From Pseudomonadota bacterium (GTDB taxonomy: Bacteria; Desulfobacterota; Desulfobacteria; Desulfobacterales; Desulfobacteraceae): a stretch of DNA of 62,890 nucleotides. This document shows, in pieces, positions 42,426 to 51,807 of this stretch. The notes under the pieces were generated by a model, which did not search any database, had not been told where the DNA came from, and saw only the letters and a program-made list of their open reading frames with translations. The position numbers and the translations under genes are program-made. The DNA is taken from contig JAHJLN010000166.1 of assembly GCA_018821715.1 (NCBI GenBank), positions 1 through 62,890 of the forward strand. Direction: 5' to 3'. Each line of letters begins with the position of its first letter. Position 1 is the first letter of the stretch.

Positions 42426-42659
42426 TCATATTTCAACCGGTTTGCACAATTTATCAGACCCCACTGATAATCTGCCGCATTTCTCACAGGTATATTTTAA
42501 TTTTTGAAGTTTTGGCTTGCAGACGTGTTTCGCATCCAAAGAAGACGCACCGCAATCTTCACACACAAAGGCTTTTGTCAGCTCAACCGGATCACACAAA
42601 TGTCCGTCTCCCTGGACTGACTTACCGCATGTTTTACAGGCACGAAGTTTTTTTCCCAT
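42426..42659 (-). CDS. Small protein of three CxxC-x10-C zinc-finger-like repeats (77 aa)
   Basis: The whole protein is three tandem units of about 25 residues: CKTCGKSVQGDGHLCDP, CEDCGASSLDAKHVCKP and CEKCGRLSVGSDKLCKP. Each has CxxC, ten residues, then C-[DK]-P; the first two also have H two places before the last cysteine. Each unit could hold one zinc as CCHC. There is no room for another domain. It is a single-gene unit with its own terminator. I do not know a named family for it; nucleic-acid or protein binding, or metal storage, are all possible. Confidence 0.7.
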   Translation of the reverse strand: MGKKLRACKTCGKSVQGDGHLCDPVELTKAFVCEDCGASSLDAKHVCKPKLQKLKYTCEKCGRLSVGSDKLCKPVEI

Positions 42660-42877
42660 GATATAACCCTCCTGAATATTAAAATGATCTTATTTGTTTT
42701 AATAAACCCCCAGTCTCATTCTATACTTTTAAAGTATAATTACAAATTTTCAAAAATCAAATCGCTTTAAGTGATACGGATTCTTCTTGAAAGAAAATGA
42801 TCACATTGGTATGATCAAGAAACCGGCGATTTAAATCAACTGCCTTTTTGTTATCTATTTTTTTTAAGGATTTAAAA

Positions 42878-43138
42878 ATGAAAACAATTGAAGTCAACAT
42901 AACCGCGGAGTTCATTATTCCAGATGACTGGGAAGTGATCGATCATATCCCGGATCCAAGTTTTCCGGATGATAAACTCACAGTATTAAAAATTAACGAT
43001 GATCATTATGATTTCTTCCCTGAATGCCTGATGAAAATAGAAGATTCCGAAAAAGTATTCTGGTCTGCGGATGAAGGTAAGACAGAAGATGTTATTGATT
43101 GTATGAATACATTTAAGGTCCGTATTGCAGAAAAATAA
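42878..43138 (+). CDS. Small acidic protein of unknown function (86 aa)
   Basis: The frame is open from 42848, but the ATG at 42878 has AAGGA at a proper distance. The protein is acidic, with 'FIIPDDWEVIDHIPDPSFPDDK' (in parts) and ending in NTFKVRIAEK; no membrane helix or known motif was seen. It ends 3 bases before the metallo-hydrolase gene, so the two are likely co-translated. Confidence 0.6.
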   Translation: MKTIEVNITAEFIIPDDWEVIDHIPDPSFPDDKLTVLKINDDHYDFFPECLMKIEDSEKVFWSADEGKTEDVIDCMNTFKVRIAEK

Positions 43139-43141
43139 TGA

Positions 43142-43918
43142 ATGAAACTCAAATGGCTTGGAACAGCCGGCTTTGAATTTAAAACAGAGGATCAAGTGTT
43201 TTTGTTTGATCCTTATCTGTCACGAAATCAGAATGCCGATCCGAAACAGGAGATAACACCTTCTGATATTAAAAAAGCTTCCAGAATTTTTATCTCCCAC
43301 GGTCATTTTGATCACATTTCAGATGTTCCCCAAATAGCGTTACAGACAAACGCAGATATCTATTGCTCAAGCATTGCAGCTCAATTCTTACAACACCATA
43401 AGGTGGATACACAACAAATCAAACCGGTTCTTACGGATAACAAAATGTTCAACTTTTCAGGTTATACTGCCCAGGCTTTCTTCAGCCGGCACGTTAAGTT
43501 TGACAAAAAACTCGTTATTGCCACTCTTTTAAAAATTAATATTCGATTATTCAAATATCTTCCCCTTTTTCGACAATTTCCCTGCGGCCGGGTTTTAAGC
43601 TGGCGATTTAACATTGAAGATAAGATTGTACAGTGTTTTGGCAGTGCCGGATCATCTTCGGCAGAACTCAAAAAGCTTGGAGACAAGCCAATTGATATCC
43701 TGCTTCTGCCATTACAGGGGCACTCTGATATCTGTCAGATCGGTCTGAACTATGTTAAGTCTCTCAAACCCAAAATCGTTATTCCCCATCACTACGACAA
43801 TTTTTTCCCCCCGATATCAAAAACAATCGATATAGGGCCGTTTGTGGAGATGGTAAAAAAAGAAGTTAAGAAGACCATTGTTATTATCCCGAAAATGAAT
43901 GAAACCTTCTCTTTATAG
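43142..43918 (+). CDS. Metallo-beta-lactamase-fold hydrolase, UlaG-like (258 aa)
   Basis: The start KLKWLGTAGFEFKTE and the metal motif ISHGHFDHISDVP (HxHxDH) place it in the UlaG/L-ascorbate-6-P lactonase-like branch. QGHSDICQIGL and IVIPHHYDNFFPP provide later histidines and aspartate. The substrate is unknown. It is downstream of the 86-residue gene with an overlapping TAATGA arrangement. Confidence 0.85.
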   Translation: MKLKWLGTAGFEFKTEDQVFLFDPYLSRNQNADPKQEITPSDIKKASRIFISHGHFDHISDVPQIALQTNADIYCSSIAAQFLQHHKVDTQQIKPVLTDNKMFNFSGYTAQAFFSRHVKFDKKLVIATLLKINIRLFKYLPLFRQFPCGRVLSWRFNIEDKIVQCFGSAGSSSAELKKLGDKPIDILLLPLQGHSDICQIGLNYVKSLKPKIVIPHHYDNFFPPISKTIDIGPFVEMVKKEVKKTIVIIPKMNETFSL

Positions 43919-44021
43919 ACCCTCTACCACTTGATAAATATTTTGCCATATAAAAGTTTAAAAGAATAAATAATTTCAATCTTTTAAAAAAATAAATAAT
44001 TTGATAATTAAAAACTATTCG

Positions 44022-44035
44022 TTGTGTGAACACAA
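44022..44035. promoter_or_regulatory. Palindrome TTGTGT-GA-ACACAA at the first start of the hybrid kinase gene
   Basis: A perfect 6+6 inverted repeat ends immediately before the ATG at 44036 and takes the place of a ribosome site. It may be an operator. Confidence 0.35.
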
Positions 44036-44062
44036 ATGGCAAAGCAAAACAGGATTCCGGTT

Positions 44063-45874
44063 ATGAAAAAACCAAAACCGACCTTAAGGCCAAATCTTTT
44101 TGAAAGACAGGTTCTGTCTCATGCCAATGCCGTGACAGCATTTTTATGTGTCCTTGTCCCCACTCTTTCAGGATTCAATGTCTATTGCATACTTTCGGGA
44201 AGAGTTCTTGCTTCTGTGACACTGACGATTGAATTATTGGCTTTTCTTGCAGTGTTACTCGTTTTCAGACATCCTGTCCGCAACGATACAAAAATTATCA
44301 TCCTCAGGTATATTTTCACAAGTCAAATCATTCTTTTTACCGTTTATTTGGTTTACAGCATTGGCATTCAACACCAGCTTGAGGTCACACCCTGGACATT
44401 TTTGTTAATTTTTCTGCTGTTTGTTTTGATGCCTGAGAAAACAGGTGGTGTTCTGTCTTTGGCGTTTATTGGCTTAATAATGGTTTTTATGGGTTGGTCT
44501 GATTCCGGGTTTTTTAAAGAAAATAAAGATTTTTTGATTCGATTTTATTCCGCTTTGACCCTTTTTTCTCTCTTATCTTTTTGTTCGGTCTTTGTACGAT
44601 CACTTTCTCTGAAAAGCCTTGAAAAAGCACAATTAAGATTACAGGAATCCGAAAGGGCTTATCGGGAACTCAGCGACACGCTTTTAGCAGAGATTAAACA
44701 CCGTGACCAGGTTGAAAAAAAACTGCATCGGGCCATTAAAATGGAAACAGTCGGCCAGCTTGCTGCCGGGGTTGCCCATGATTTGAATAATATTCTTTCA
44801 GGGATCGTCACCTATCCGGATTTACTGCTCTTAGACATGAAAGACTCAGATCCCTTGCGAAAACCTGTTGAAATGATCAGAAACTCAGGGGTTAAAGCGG
44901 CGGCAATTGTTGAAGATCTTCTGACCCTGGCCCGAAGAGGCGTGACCATTTCCAAAATTGTGGACTTAAGACAGGTTGTGGATGATTATCTTGCCAGTCC
45001 TGAGTATGCCAAGTTACTTGCATACCACCCTAACATTAACATAAAAATCCATTCCGATTTCAATATCATGAAAATCAAAGGCTCTCCCATCCATCTGTCA
45101 AAGGCGGTGATGAATTTAATCTCCAATGCTGCTGAGGCGATGCCCGATGGCGGTGATATCTCCATTCATATTTATGATCAATATGTTGAAAAAACCTTCA
45201 TTCGACCCGATGATATGCCTGAGGGACAATATACTGTTCTTTGTATTACCGACAATGGGGTTGGTATCGCAAAAGAGGACATTGAAAAAATTTTTGAACC
45301 CTTTTATACAAAAAAAACAATGGGCCGAAGCGGTACAGGACTCGGCATGGCGGTTGTTCTGGGAACCATCAAGGATCACCATGCATTTATCGATGTTAAG
45401 AGTACCATCAAAAAAGGCACTGCCATTACCCTGTTTTTTCCTGCAACCCTGGAGATACCTGAAACAGATTCTCCCGGTGAAGCACCTGCCCTTCGTTCAG
45501 TCAACAATGAAAAAATTCTTGTTATTGATGATATGCCTGAACAATGTGAGATTGCAACAAAAATACTGACCCGCTTAGGATACGATGCGTTCAGTTGTGT
45601 CAGCGGTGAAACCGCTGTATCTCTTGTGAAAGAAAATACATACGACCTGATGATCATTGACATGGTGATGGCCCCGGGAATTGACGGGCTTGAAACCTAC
45701 AAGAGGATATTGAGCATCTGTCCTGAACAAAAAGCCCTTTTCGCCACTGGCTTTCTGGTTACTCAAAAAATAAAAGCCGCTCAGAATCTTGGCGCCGGGC
45801 CTTGTCTGCTAAAGCCGTATTCTCTGGAACAAATGGGATATCTGATCAAAAAAGAGCTGACCAGGAAAAAATAA
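44063..45874 (+). CDS. Hybrid sensor histidine kinase with C-terminal receiver (603 aa)
   Basis: Five to six membrane helices (about 20-185) form the sensor, followed by a short coiled coil and the phospho-accepting histidine in GVAHDLNNILSGIV at about 240. The ATPase has LISNAAEAMPDGG, DNGVGIAKEDIEKIFEPFY and GTGLGMAVVLG. The receiver (about 490-600) has VIDDMPEQ, the acceptor in IIDMVMAPGIDG and LKPYS. The family resembles NtrB-type hybrid kinases. The start at 44063 has AGGA 9 bases upstream; 44036 is a longer alternative without one. No target regulator is adjacent. Confidence 0.88.
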   Translation: MKKPKPTLRPNLFERQVLSHANAVTAFLCVLVPTLSGFNVYCILSGRVLASVTLTIELLAFLAVLLVFRHPVRNDTKIIILRYIFTSQIILFTVYLVYSIGIQHQLEVTPWTFLLIFLLFVLMPEKTGGVLSLAFIGLIMVFMGWSDSGFFKENKDFLIRFYSALTLFSLLSFCSVFVRSLSLKSLEKAQLRLQESERAYRELSDTLLAEIKHRDQVEKKLHRAIKMETVGQLAAGVAHDLNNILSGIVTYPDLLLLDMKDSDPLRKPVEMIRNSGVKAAAIVEDLLTLARRGVTISKIVDLRQVVDDYLASPEYAKLLAYHPNINIKIHSDFNIMKIKGSPIHLSKAVMNLISNAAEAMPDGGDISIHIYDQYVEKTFIRPDDMPEGQYTVLCITDNGVGIAKEDIEKIFEPFYTKKTMGRSGTGLGMAVVLGTIKDHHAFIDVKSTIKKGTAITLFFPATLEIPETDSPGEAPALRSVNNEKILVIDDMPEQCEIATKILTRLGYDAFSCVSGETAVSLVKENTYDLMIIDMVMAPGIDGLETYKRILSICPEQKALFATGFLVTQKIKAAQNLGAGPCLLKPYSLEQMGYLIKKELTRKK

Positions 45875-45891
45875 CGATTTGGCTGTTGTTA

Positions 45892-45926
45892 TTTTAAGCC
45901 CGGCACAAATTGTGCCGGGCTTAAAA
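45892..45926. terminator. Bidirectional terminator between the hybrid kinase and cooS
   Basis: TTTTAAGCCCGGCACAA and TTGTGCCGGGCTTAAAA form a perfect 17-base stem around one base. It serves the convergent genes ending at 45874 (plus) and 45940 (minus). Confidence 0.85.
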
Positions 45927-45939
45927 CGGTTAAAAAAAT

Positions 45940-47904
45940 TTAAGATGCCAGTTCCCGGCGGTCTGACATATCCACAAGGGTTCTTTCCCTGACCTTGTCA
46001 ATGCCGAGTTCCTTTCTTTTCTTGTCAATATGGGCAATCATCATTCGCGCGATTTCAATTGGATCAGCGGCTGTTCCCCATTTCCCATATCCCTGTTTTT
46101 CTAGACCATCAAACAAAAGATTATGGAATTTTGTGTCTTTTATGGAGGGGAACCCTATGCCAAAAACGGTATAGACTCCTGAAGCTACAAAATACTGGCC
46201 AATGGCCAGGGCTTTTTCACTCATCCATTCCGGAGCACATCCGGCAACCGGAAGATCAGCAATGCTGTTTCCAAGACCTCCGGCTTCCACCATGGCCGAT
46301 GCCGCAATAAGAATCCGGGTATTATCAACGCAGGAACCCAATCCCAAAACCGGCGGCATTCCAACGGTCTCACAGACTTCCGAAAGACCCGGGCCTGCAA
46401 GGGGAGCTGCTTCAGGGACAAGAAGCCCTGCCTTGGCAAGCGATATTTGTGAACATCCGGTCTGAAGCACCAGAACATCGTTTTTAATCAGCTCTTTTAC
46501 CAGCGCAATATGGACGGAATCCTGCTTTACCTTTGGATTGGTACACCCGACAACACCTGCCACTCCTCGAATTCTTCCATTAATAATATTGTCGTTTAAC
46601 GGTGAATAGCTGCCCCTGAACGTTCCGCCCAGCATGTATTCGATGTATTCATGGGTAAACCCGTGAACACCGGTTTGAACCTGCCTCGGGATTTCTATGG
46701 GCAATTTGCGTGAACCGAATCTGGCAATTGCTTTTGACAGGATCTGATCCGTACATTTTCTGGGGTCATGCTCTTCAAATTCAATATGGGTAGCCCCTTC
46801 AATATGACACCGCGGGTTGGTGGTAATCAAATGGGTATCATAACACCTTGCCACTTCTGCCAGGCCCTGTTTAATGCACTGAATATCCACCACCATGGCA
46901 TCCACTGCACCGGTAACCATAATGGCTTCCGTAGATCCAAAGTTTCCGGCATGGGGAATTCCGTGGCGGGACATCATTTCCGCACCTGAGCAGCACATGC
47001 CCACAAGATTAATTCCCTTGGCACCCTTGGCTTTGGCTTCTTCAATAAAAAAAGAATCACTCACCGCCGCCAGCATGCCTTCAAACATGGCAGGCTCATG
47101 GCCATGGACGATAACATTCACATGATCTTCCTTTAAAACGCCCATGTTGACATCTGCAAGGGTTGGAGAAGGCGTTCCAAACATAATATCGGAAAGCTCG
47201 GTTGCCACCATGGAACCGCCCCATCCGTCCGCAAGAGCTGTCCTGCTGATCTGTTTTGTCAAATTATTATAATCCTGATCACATCCGATATGGGTTCGGC
47301 TCATCATTTCCATGACTTCAACCATAGCGCCCCTGGGCATGATACCATCTTTTCTCCACAGCTCCTGGGTTGCCTTTGGTGCCCGTTTGACAAAAGGCAT
47401 TTCACCGTCAACATTGGAAAATGTTTTTTCAAGTTCATCACAGAGTTCTTTTGCAACAGCTAAGACCTCTTTTCCCTCGGTTTCAATACCAATGGATTTT
47501 GCCACTTTTTCCAGCTTGATGGTGTCCTCAATGGCAAACTCCTTTATTTTACCGTCAATAATACCTCTGAACAGCCCCAGAATATGCCGCCCGTGATCAT
47601 TGTGGGACGCCGATCCTGCGGCCACATTTCGTGCGAAATTTCGTGCCATGATCGTATCAATAGTGGCGCCGCAAACACCTACTTTTTTATAGGGATCTCT
47701 TGGATTCAACCTGCAAGGTCCCATATAGCAATGTTTACAGCAGGCAGACTCTACACCGATGGGACAGGGTTTCATTTCATATCCCCGGTCAAGATCCAGC
47801 TTTACACCGTCTCTTCTTGCCTTTTCAAGCATCTGCTGCGTGGCTTCACACATGGTGCGATCCTTGACACTAACCATTGTTTCTTCACTTTTATCTTTCC
47901 CCAT
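45940..47904 (-). CDS. cooS: Nickel carbon monoxide dehydrogenase catalytic subunit
   Basis: The start at 47904 has AAGGAGAG, whereas the longer frame to 47961 does not. The cluster-binding cysteines are visible: 'CPIGVESACCKHCYMGPCRL' for the B and D clusters, and later GMCCSGAEMMSRHG, VVGCTNPK, QTGCSQISLAKAG, GLGSCVDNTRI and VAGCAPEWMSEKA for the Ni-Fe C cluster. The length (654) is that of monofunctional CooS. It interconverts CO and CO2 with ferredoxin. No CooC, CooF, hydrogenase or acetyl-CoA synthase gene is next to it, so it is an orphan, perhaps for CO detoxification or use with distant partners. Confidence 0.95.
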   Translation of the reverse strand: MGKDKSEETMVSVKDRTMCEATQQMLEKARRDGVKLDLDRGYEMKPCPIGVESACCKHCYMGPCRLNPRDPYKKVGVCGATIDTIMARNFARNVAAGSASHNDHGRHILGLFRGIIDGKIKEFAIEDTIKLEKVAKSIGIETEGKEVLAVAKELCDELEKTFSNVDGEMPFVKRAPKATQELWRKDGIMPRGAMVEVMEMMSRTHIGCDQDYNNLTKQISRTALADGWGGSMVATELSDIMFGTPSPTLADVNMGVLKEDHVNVIVHGHEPAMFEGMLAAVSDSFFIEEAKAKGAKGINLVGMCCSGAEMMSRHGIPHAGNFGSTEAIMVTGAVDAMVVDIQCIKQGLAEVARCYDTHLITTNPRCHIEGATHIEFEEHDPRKCTDQILSKAIARFGSRKLPIEIPRQVQTGVHGFTHEYIEYMLGGTFRGSYSPLNDNIINGRIRGVAGVVGCTNPKVKQDSVHIALVKELIKNDVLVLQTGCSQISLAKAGLLVPEAAPLAGPGLSEVCETVGMPPVLGLGSCVDNTRILIAASAMVEAGGLGNSIADLPVAGCAPEWMSEKALAIGQYFVASGVYTVFGIGFPSIKDTKFHNLLFDGLEKQGYGKWGTAADPIEIARMMIAHIDKKRKELGIDKVRERTLVDMSDRRELAS

Positions 47905-48112
47905 CTGTCTCTCCTTATTTTTAAATTCACACCGGGTTTCAATCATTAGGAACATACCCATCCGTTTACTTCATTTCACATAAAGTAATACTTTGTGGTA
48001 CTTTGTAAAGCTTAAATATAAGATTGTTTTTCTTTTAAGTTTATTCCAACGTTCAAATCACTTAAGTCGAGAAGAATGTCTTTAAAAAAAATACCGGCAG
48101 GAATTAGCGCTT
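47905..48112 (-). promoter_or_regulatory. cooS upstream region with a tandem ACAAAGTA repeat
   Basis: On the minus strand ACAAAGTA (48006-47999), CC, ACAAAGTA (47996-47989) repeats every 10 bases, one helical turn, about 85 bases before the start codon. This resembles a head-to-tail regulator site. A TTTACA precedes it, but no good -10 box is clear. No CooA-type (TGTC-N-GACA) site was seen. Confidence 0.45.
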
Positions 48113-48148
48113 CCACCGCCTGGACAGCTTTGAGCCTGTCGGCGGTGG
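48113..48148 (-). terminator. Terminator of the lactonase-like gene
   Basis: CCACCGCC and GGCGGTGG enclose a further GGACAG/CCTGTC pairing, giving a long GC-rich stem 12 bases after the stop codon. A run of eight T on the minus strand follows about 20 bases later. Confidence 0.65.
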
Positions 48149-48160
48149 AGTTGGTGATCG

Positions 48161-48907
48161 TCAGCCGATTGATTCTATTGATGCAAACCTTGGTTCGTGC
48201 AGCGAAATAAGGATATCTGCTTTTGCTTGAACCTGTTTCATAATGTCATAGGCCCTGTAAACATCTACATGGGTTCCAGGTGGAATCACATCCATTTCCA
48301 TGCCTTTAATTTCAGGCGGCGGGTAAAAATTCTCATCAATCACGCAAAAGCCTGTGATAGCAGCCATGCCTTTTTGTGTTTCAATATAAACCGTTAAGCC
48401 GCCTTTTGTATGAACCGGTGTGTGTTCAACACGAATGCCGTCCAGGATATCGCGATCTTTGGTAATGATTTCAATCTGACCGTTTTCTTCAATATCATCA
48501 ATATAATCTTCCAGATAGCGGTAGTCGAGCGGATGGGGATCATGAATGCATTCAAGTTCTTTTTCGTGGATGTAAAATTTTGCATTTTCACATTTATAAT
48601 CATTTTCACAATGATCCATATGAAGATGGGTGTGAATCACAACATTAATATCCGATGCTGACAACCCGTGTTTTTCAAGTCCCTGCTCAAAGGTATAAAT
48701 TTTTCCGCCAATGGCATCTTCCCTGTCCTTTGACTGAATCGGGTTCATCTCGCCGGTATCCACAAGAATATTCTGATCATGACCCTTTATCAACCATGTA
48801 TAAATTGGAATGGTATAGGGTTCCCCCTGACCATGTTGATAGGTCATCATACTTTTATCAAAAACTTTTGTTCCCATGACAATGGGATGAATAGTGTATT
48901 TCGTCAT
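48161..48907 (-). CDS. Metallo-beta-lactamase-fold lactonase-like hydrolase (248 aa)
   Basis: The metal motif HTHLHMDHCEND (HxHxDH) at about residue 95 is of the AiiA/AttM acyl-homoserine-lactonase type, with HTPVHTKGGLTVYI and a late histidine in SLHEPRFA. The protein begins YTIHPIVMGTKVFDKSMM, which fits a cytosolic enzyme. Quorum quenching is possible but not shown; many relatives hydrolyse other lactones or esters. It is a single-gene unit between two terminators. Confidence 0.85.
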   Translation of the reverse strand: MTKYTIHPIVMGTKVFDKSMMTYQHGQGEPYTIPIYTWLIKGHDQNILVDTGEMNPIQSKDREDAIGGKIYTFEQGLEKHGLSASDINVVIHTHLHMDHCENDYKCENAKFYIHEKELECIHDPHPLDYRYLEDYIDDIEENGQIEIITKDRDILDGIRVEHTPVHTKGGLTVYIETQKGMAAITGFCVIDENFYPPPEIKGMEMDVIPPGTHVDVYRAYDIMKQVQAKADILISLHEPRFASIESIG

Positions 48908-48996
48908 GATATAGTGCTCCTTTTATCAATGCCAATGACTAACTATAGGAGAATTCTGCTGACCCTGTCAACGATAAGACAGCCGTATTTTCAAGA

Positions 48997-49043
48997 AAAC
49001 GCAAAAAGCCCGGAGAAATCATTTCCCCGGGCTTTTTGCGTTT
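48997..49043 (-). terminator. Terminator of the amino-acid ABC transporter operon
   Basis: AAACGCAAAAAGCCCGG and CCGGGCTTTTTGCGTTT form a perfect 17-base stem with a 13-base loop, 18 bases after the ATPase gene's stop codon, with T-rich sequence following on the minus strand. Confidence 0.85.
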
Positions 49044-49061
49044 GTCTGCAGCTTATCTGTT

Positions 49062-49793
49062 TTACAATATCTGTTTTAAGAAAAGCTTTGTTCGGTCACT
49101 TTCAGGATTGGTAAAGAAATGTTCCGGTGTGCCTTCTTCAATCACCTTTCCTTCATCCATAAAAATGACCCGATCCGCCACTTCCCTTGCAAAACCCATT
49201 TCATGGGTGACACAAACCATTGTCATGCCTTCTTTGGCAAGGGTTTTCATAACATCTAAAACTTCTCCGATCATTTCCGGATCAAGGGCGGATGTGGGTT
49301 CGTCAAACAGCATGATTTTCGGATCCATGGCAAGGGCTCTTGCAATGGCCACACGCTGCTGCTGGCCACCTGAAAGGTTTGCCGGGTGCGCGTGGGCTTT
49401 ATCAGCAATGCCGACCTTTTTAAGAATGGCCATGGCTTTTTCCTCACGTTCCTTTTTACCCCTTTTTCTGACCAGTTTCTGTGAAACGGTCACATTTCCT
49501 AGGATGGACAAGTGGGGGAACAGGTTAAAGGACTGGAACACCATTCCCATTTCAGCCCGGACTTTATTGATATCGGTTTTGGGATCAAAAATATCCACGC
49601 CATCCACGAGAATCTGTCCATGATCGGCTGTTTCCAGCCGATTCAGGCATCTTAAAAATGTACTTTTCCCAGATCCGGAAGGCCCGATGACGACAACGAC
49701 TTCGCCGAGTTCAATTTTGTTTGAAACATCCACAAGGGCTTTGACCTCGTGGGGAACAAAAAATGTTTTATATATATTTTTTACTTCTATCAT
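49062..49793 (-). CDS. Polar amino-acid ABC transporter ATPase (GlnQ/HisP type, 243 aa)
   Basis: Walker A is [17 protein letters not shown], the signature is [16 protein letters not shown] and Walker B is [15 protein letters not shown]; the switch histidine is in [20 protein letters not shown] begins at 49793, where ATGA overlaps the permease stop by 4 bases; the frame further upstream is a shadow. It powers import of a polar amino acid with the next two genes. Confidence 0.95.
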   Translation of the reverse strand: MIEVKNIYKTFFVPHEVKALVDVSNKIELGEVVVVIGPSGSGKSTFLRCLNRLETADHGQILVDGVDIFDPKTDINKVRAEMGMVFQSFNLFPHLSILGNVTVSQKLVRKRGKKEREEKAMAILKKVGIADKAHAHPANLSGGQQQRVAIARALAMDPKIMLFDEPTSALDPEMIGEVLDVMKTLAKEGMTMVCVTHEMGFAREVADRVIFMDEGKVIEEGTPEHFFTNPESDRTKLFLKQIL

Positions 49794-50815
49794 TTTGTTG
49801 AGGTCCTCCGTTCCAGATATTGAACAAACATGGAAAGTGTAAAGGTCATCAAAAGATAAAGGACGGCACATAAAAACCACAGCTCAAAGGTCTGGAGACT
49901 CGTGGTAATGCCCTCACGGGTGGCTTTCGACAGCTCCCGGATGGAGATCATGCCCAGCAGGGATGAGTCCTTGATCAGGTTGATAAACTGTCCTGCCAGG
50001 GGCGGGAGGATGGTTTTCAAGGCCTGGGGAAGGATGATATGACGCATGCTCTGAAAATAGGTCATGCCGGCGGATCGTGCTGCTTCCACCTGTCCGGGAT
50101 GAATGGATTCGATACCGGCCCGGACGATTTCAACCACATAGGCGCCGGTAAAAACAGACAATGCTGCGATACCGTACCATTCAGGATCGAGTTTATTGAA
50201 TCCATTCATCATCAGGATGCTGTTGATGGTGGTTCCCAATACAAAATAGGCGATCATGATCTGAACCAATAGAGGAGAACCACGGATAATTTCCACATAG
50301 GTAATGGCCGACCATTTCAGGACAGGGGTATTGGACACTCTTGCCACCCCTCCGATAATCCCCAGAATAATCCCCAGAATCGTTGATATGACACTGATTT
50401 TCAGGGTAATCCACAATCCTGTGGAAATCAGGCCCGCCTTCCACCCACCCGGGTATTCGGCAAGCGCTTCCCCTGAGGTAATAAAGTCCCCTTCCATCAG
50501 GGTATTGGAATAGGAATAATGAGGAACCTTATAGGTTTTTTCTCCGTAATCATCATATTTGATAACCAGGTCCACCATCTTGCCTTTTTCAGCGATCTTT
50601 GACACTTCACCGTTGCCATCGGCATACACCTTGATTGTCTCGTGATATGCAAAATACTTTGGAACCTTGAACCATCGCCACTGATAGTCAACAGCATAAG
50701 TAGCGTAATAAACGGCACCGATAACCAACAGCATGAGCGCCACAAAACCTGCCACTGAAAACGCATAGGCTGTTGGGTTGCTAAGCCTCTGAATATTGGA
50801 TGTTTTGAATTCCAT
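49790..50815 (-). CDS. Polar amino-acid ABC permease with N-terminal extra domain (341 aa)
   Basis: The HisM/GlnP-type core starts at about residue 130: [34 protein letters not shown] with the EAA-preceding region, and [30 protein letters not shown] for the ATPase-contact loop. In front is a membrane helix (about 18-40) and about 80 residues of soluble sequence ([38 protein letters not shown]) absent from standard permeases of about 220 residues. The extra part should lie outside the membrane and may contact the binding protein. Confidence 0.9.
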   Translation of the reverse strand: MEFKTSNIQRLSNPTAYAFSVAGFVALMLLVIGAVYYATYAVDYQWRWFKVPKYFAYHETIKVYADGNGEVSKIAEKGKMVDLVIKYDDYGEKTYKVPHYSYSNTLMEGDFITSGEALAEYPGGWKAGLISTGLWITLKISVISTILGIILGIIGGVARVSNTPVLKWSAITYVEIIRGSPLLVQIMIAYFVLGTTINSILMMNGFNKLDPEWYGIAALSVFTGAYVVEIVRAGIESIHPGQVEAARSAGMTYFQSMRHIILPQALKTILPPLAGQFINLIKDSSLLGMISIRELSKATREGITTSLQTFELWFLCAVLYLLMTFTLSMFVQYLERRTSTK

Positions 50816-50838
50816 TTATTTTCAACCCTTAAAAAACA

Positions 50839-50868
50839 GGCCGGCAGGATTGTATCCACCTGCCGGCC
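50839..50868 (-). terminator. Intra-operon hairpin between binding-protein and permease genes
   Basis: GGCCGGCAGG and CCTGCCGGCC form a 10-base GC stem with a 10-base loop. On the minus strand it is followed by TGTTTTTTAAGG, so it can stop part of the transcription and give more binding protein than permease. Confidence 0.7.
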
Positions 50869-50898
50869 TCAAATTAAATCAATCAAACAACTGCACGG

Positions 50899-51720
50899 CT
50901 AATTCTTAAGACTTTTCTGCCAGTCTGAAGTTTTAAACCATTTTTCGTAGGATCTTTCATAACTTCCATCGTTTCTGTACTGGCGAAGGAAATTGTTCAG
51001 GAAATTAAGAAAATCAGGATCACCCTTTTTGATTCCCATGGCAAGCGGTTCATAAGTAAACGGAGTGTTCAGAAAAATGGTTTTGCCATTGCCGTGCTGA
51101 GCCTGCATTATCTGGCAGAACGGAAGATCATAAATCAGGGCATCTGCATTGCCCTGGATTACTTCCATGGCTGCTTCAGATTCTGCTTCAAAGGACTTGT
51201 AGACCGCTCTTGGGATCATTCTCTGGGCAGCCTGTTCGCCGGTTGTGCCAAGTCTTGATACGATGGTATATTTGGGGTCGTTCAGATCCTTGTATGTTTT
51301 TACAGTATCTTTATGTTTGATATTCAGGAGGATGGTCTGTCCGACGACAATATACGGATCGGAAAAGTTGATGGCCAGGTTTCTTTCCTGGTTGCAGGTC
51401 ATGCCGCTGATGATAATATCGTACTTGTCTGTAACAAGACCCGGAATAATACCGTCCCATGCTGTGTTGACCGGCGTATATTCCACACCCATTGATTTGG
51501 CCAGCGCTTTTGCCATATCCACGTCAAATCCCATGTATTGTCCGTTGGTATTGGTCATTTCAAACGGCATGTACCCGGATTCAAAACCGACTCGAAGTTT
51601 TTTGTTTTTCACAATGGTTTCAAGTGTTGATTTTTTGGACAGTTCAATATCAGCACTGAATGCAGGCACTGATATAATAATAAAAGCCATTGCTAACAAT
51701 GAGATTAATACTTTTTTCAT
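50899..51720 (-). CDS. Polar amino-acid ABC transporter substrate-binding protein (273 aa)
   Basis: The ATG at 51720 has GAGGAGAAAG upstream and gives a clean signal peptide (KKVLISLLAMAFIIISVPAFSA). The SBP_bac_3 motifs are KLRVGFESGYMPFEM, GFDVDMAKALAKSMG, WDGIIPGLVTDKYDIIISGMT and the ligand-contact RLGTTGEQAA. It lacks a lipobox, so it is a free periplasmic protein. It is the first gene of the operon. Confidence 0.93.
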   Translation of the reverse strand: MKKVLISLLAMAFIIISVPAFSADIELSKKSTLETIVKNKKLRVGFESGYMPFEMTNTNGQYMGFDVDMAKALAKSMGVEYTPVNTAWDGIIPGLVTDKYDIIISGMTCNQERNLAINFSDPYIVVGQTILLNIKHKDTVKTYKDLNDPKYTIVSRLGTTGEQAAQRMIPRAVYKSFEAESEAAMEVIQGNADALIYDLPFCQIMQAQHGNGKTIFLNTPFTYEPLAMGIKKGDPDFLNFLNNFLRQYRNDGSYERSYEKWFKTSDWQKSLKN

Positions 51721-51807
51721 CTTTCTCCTCCTAATTAAAGTTTGACTAATTTTGGCAACCGCTTTTTTGCTCTGGTAACCCTTTAAAAAGCCATGATTAA
51801 AAAACAA

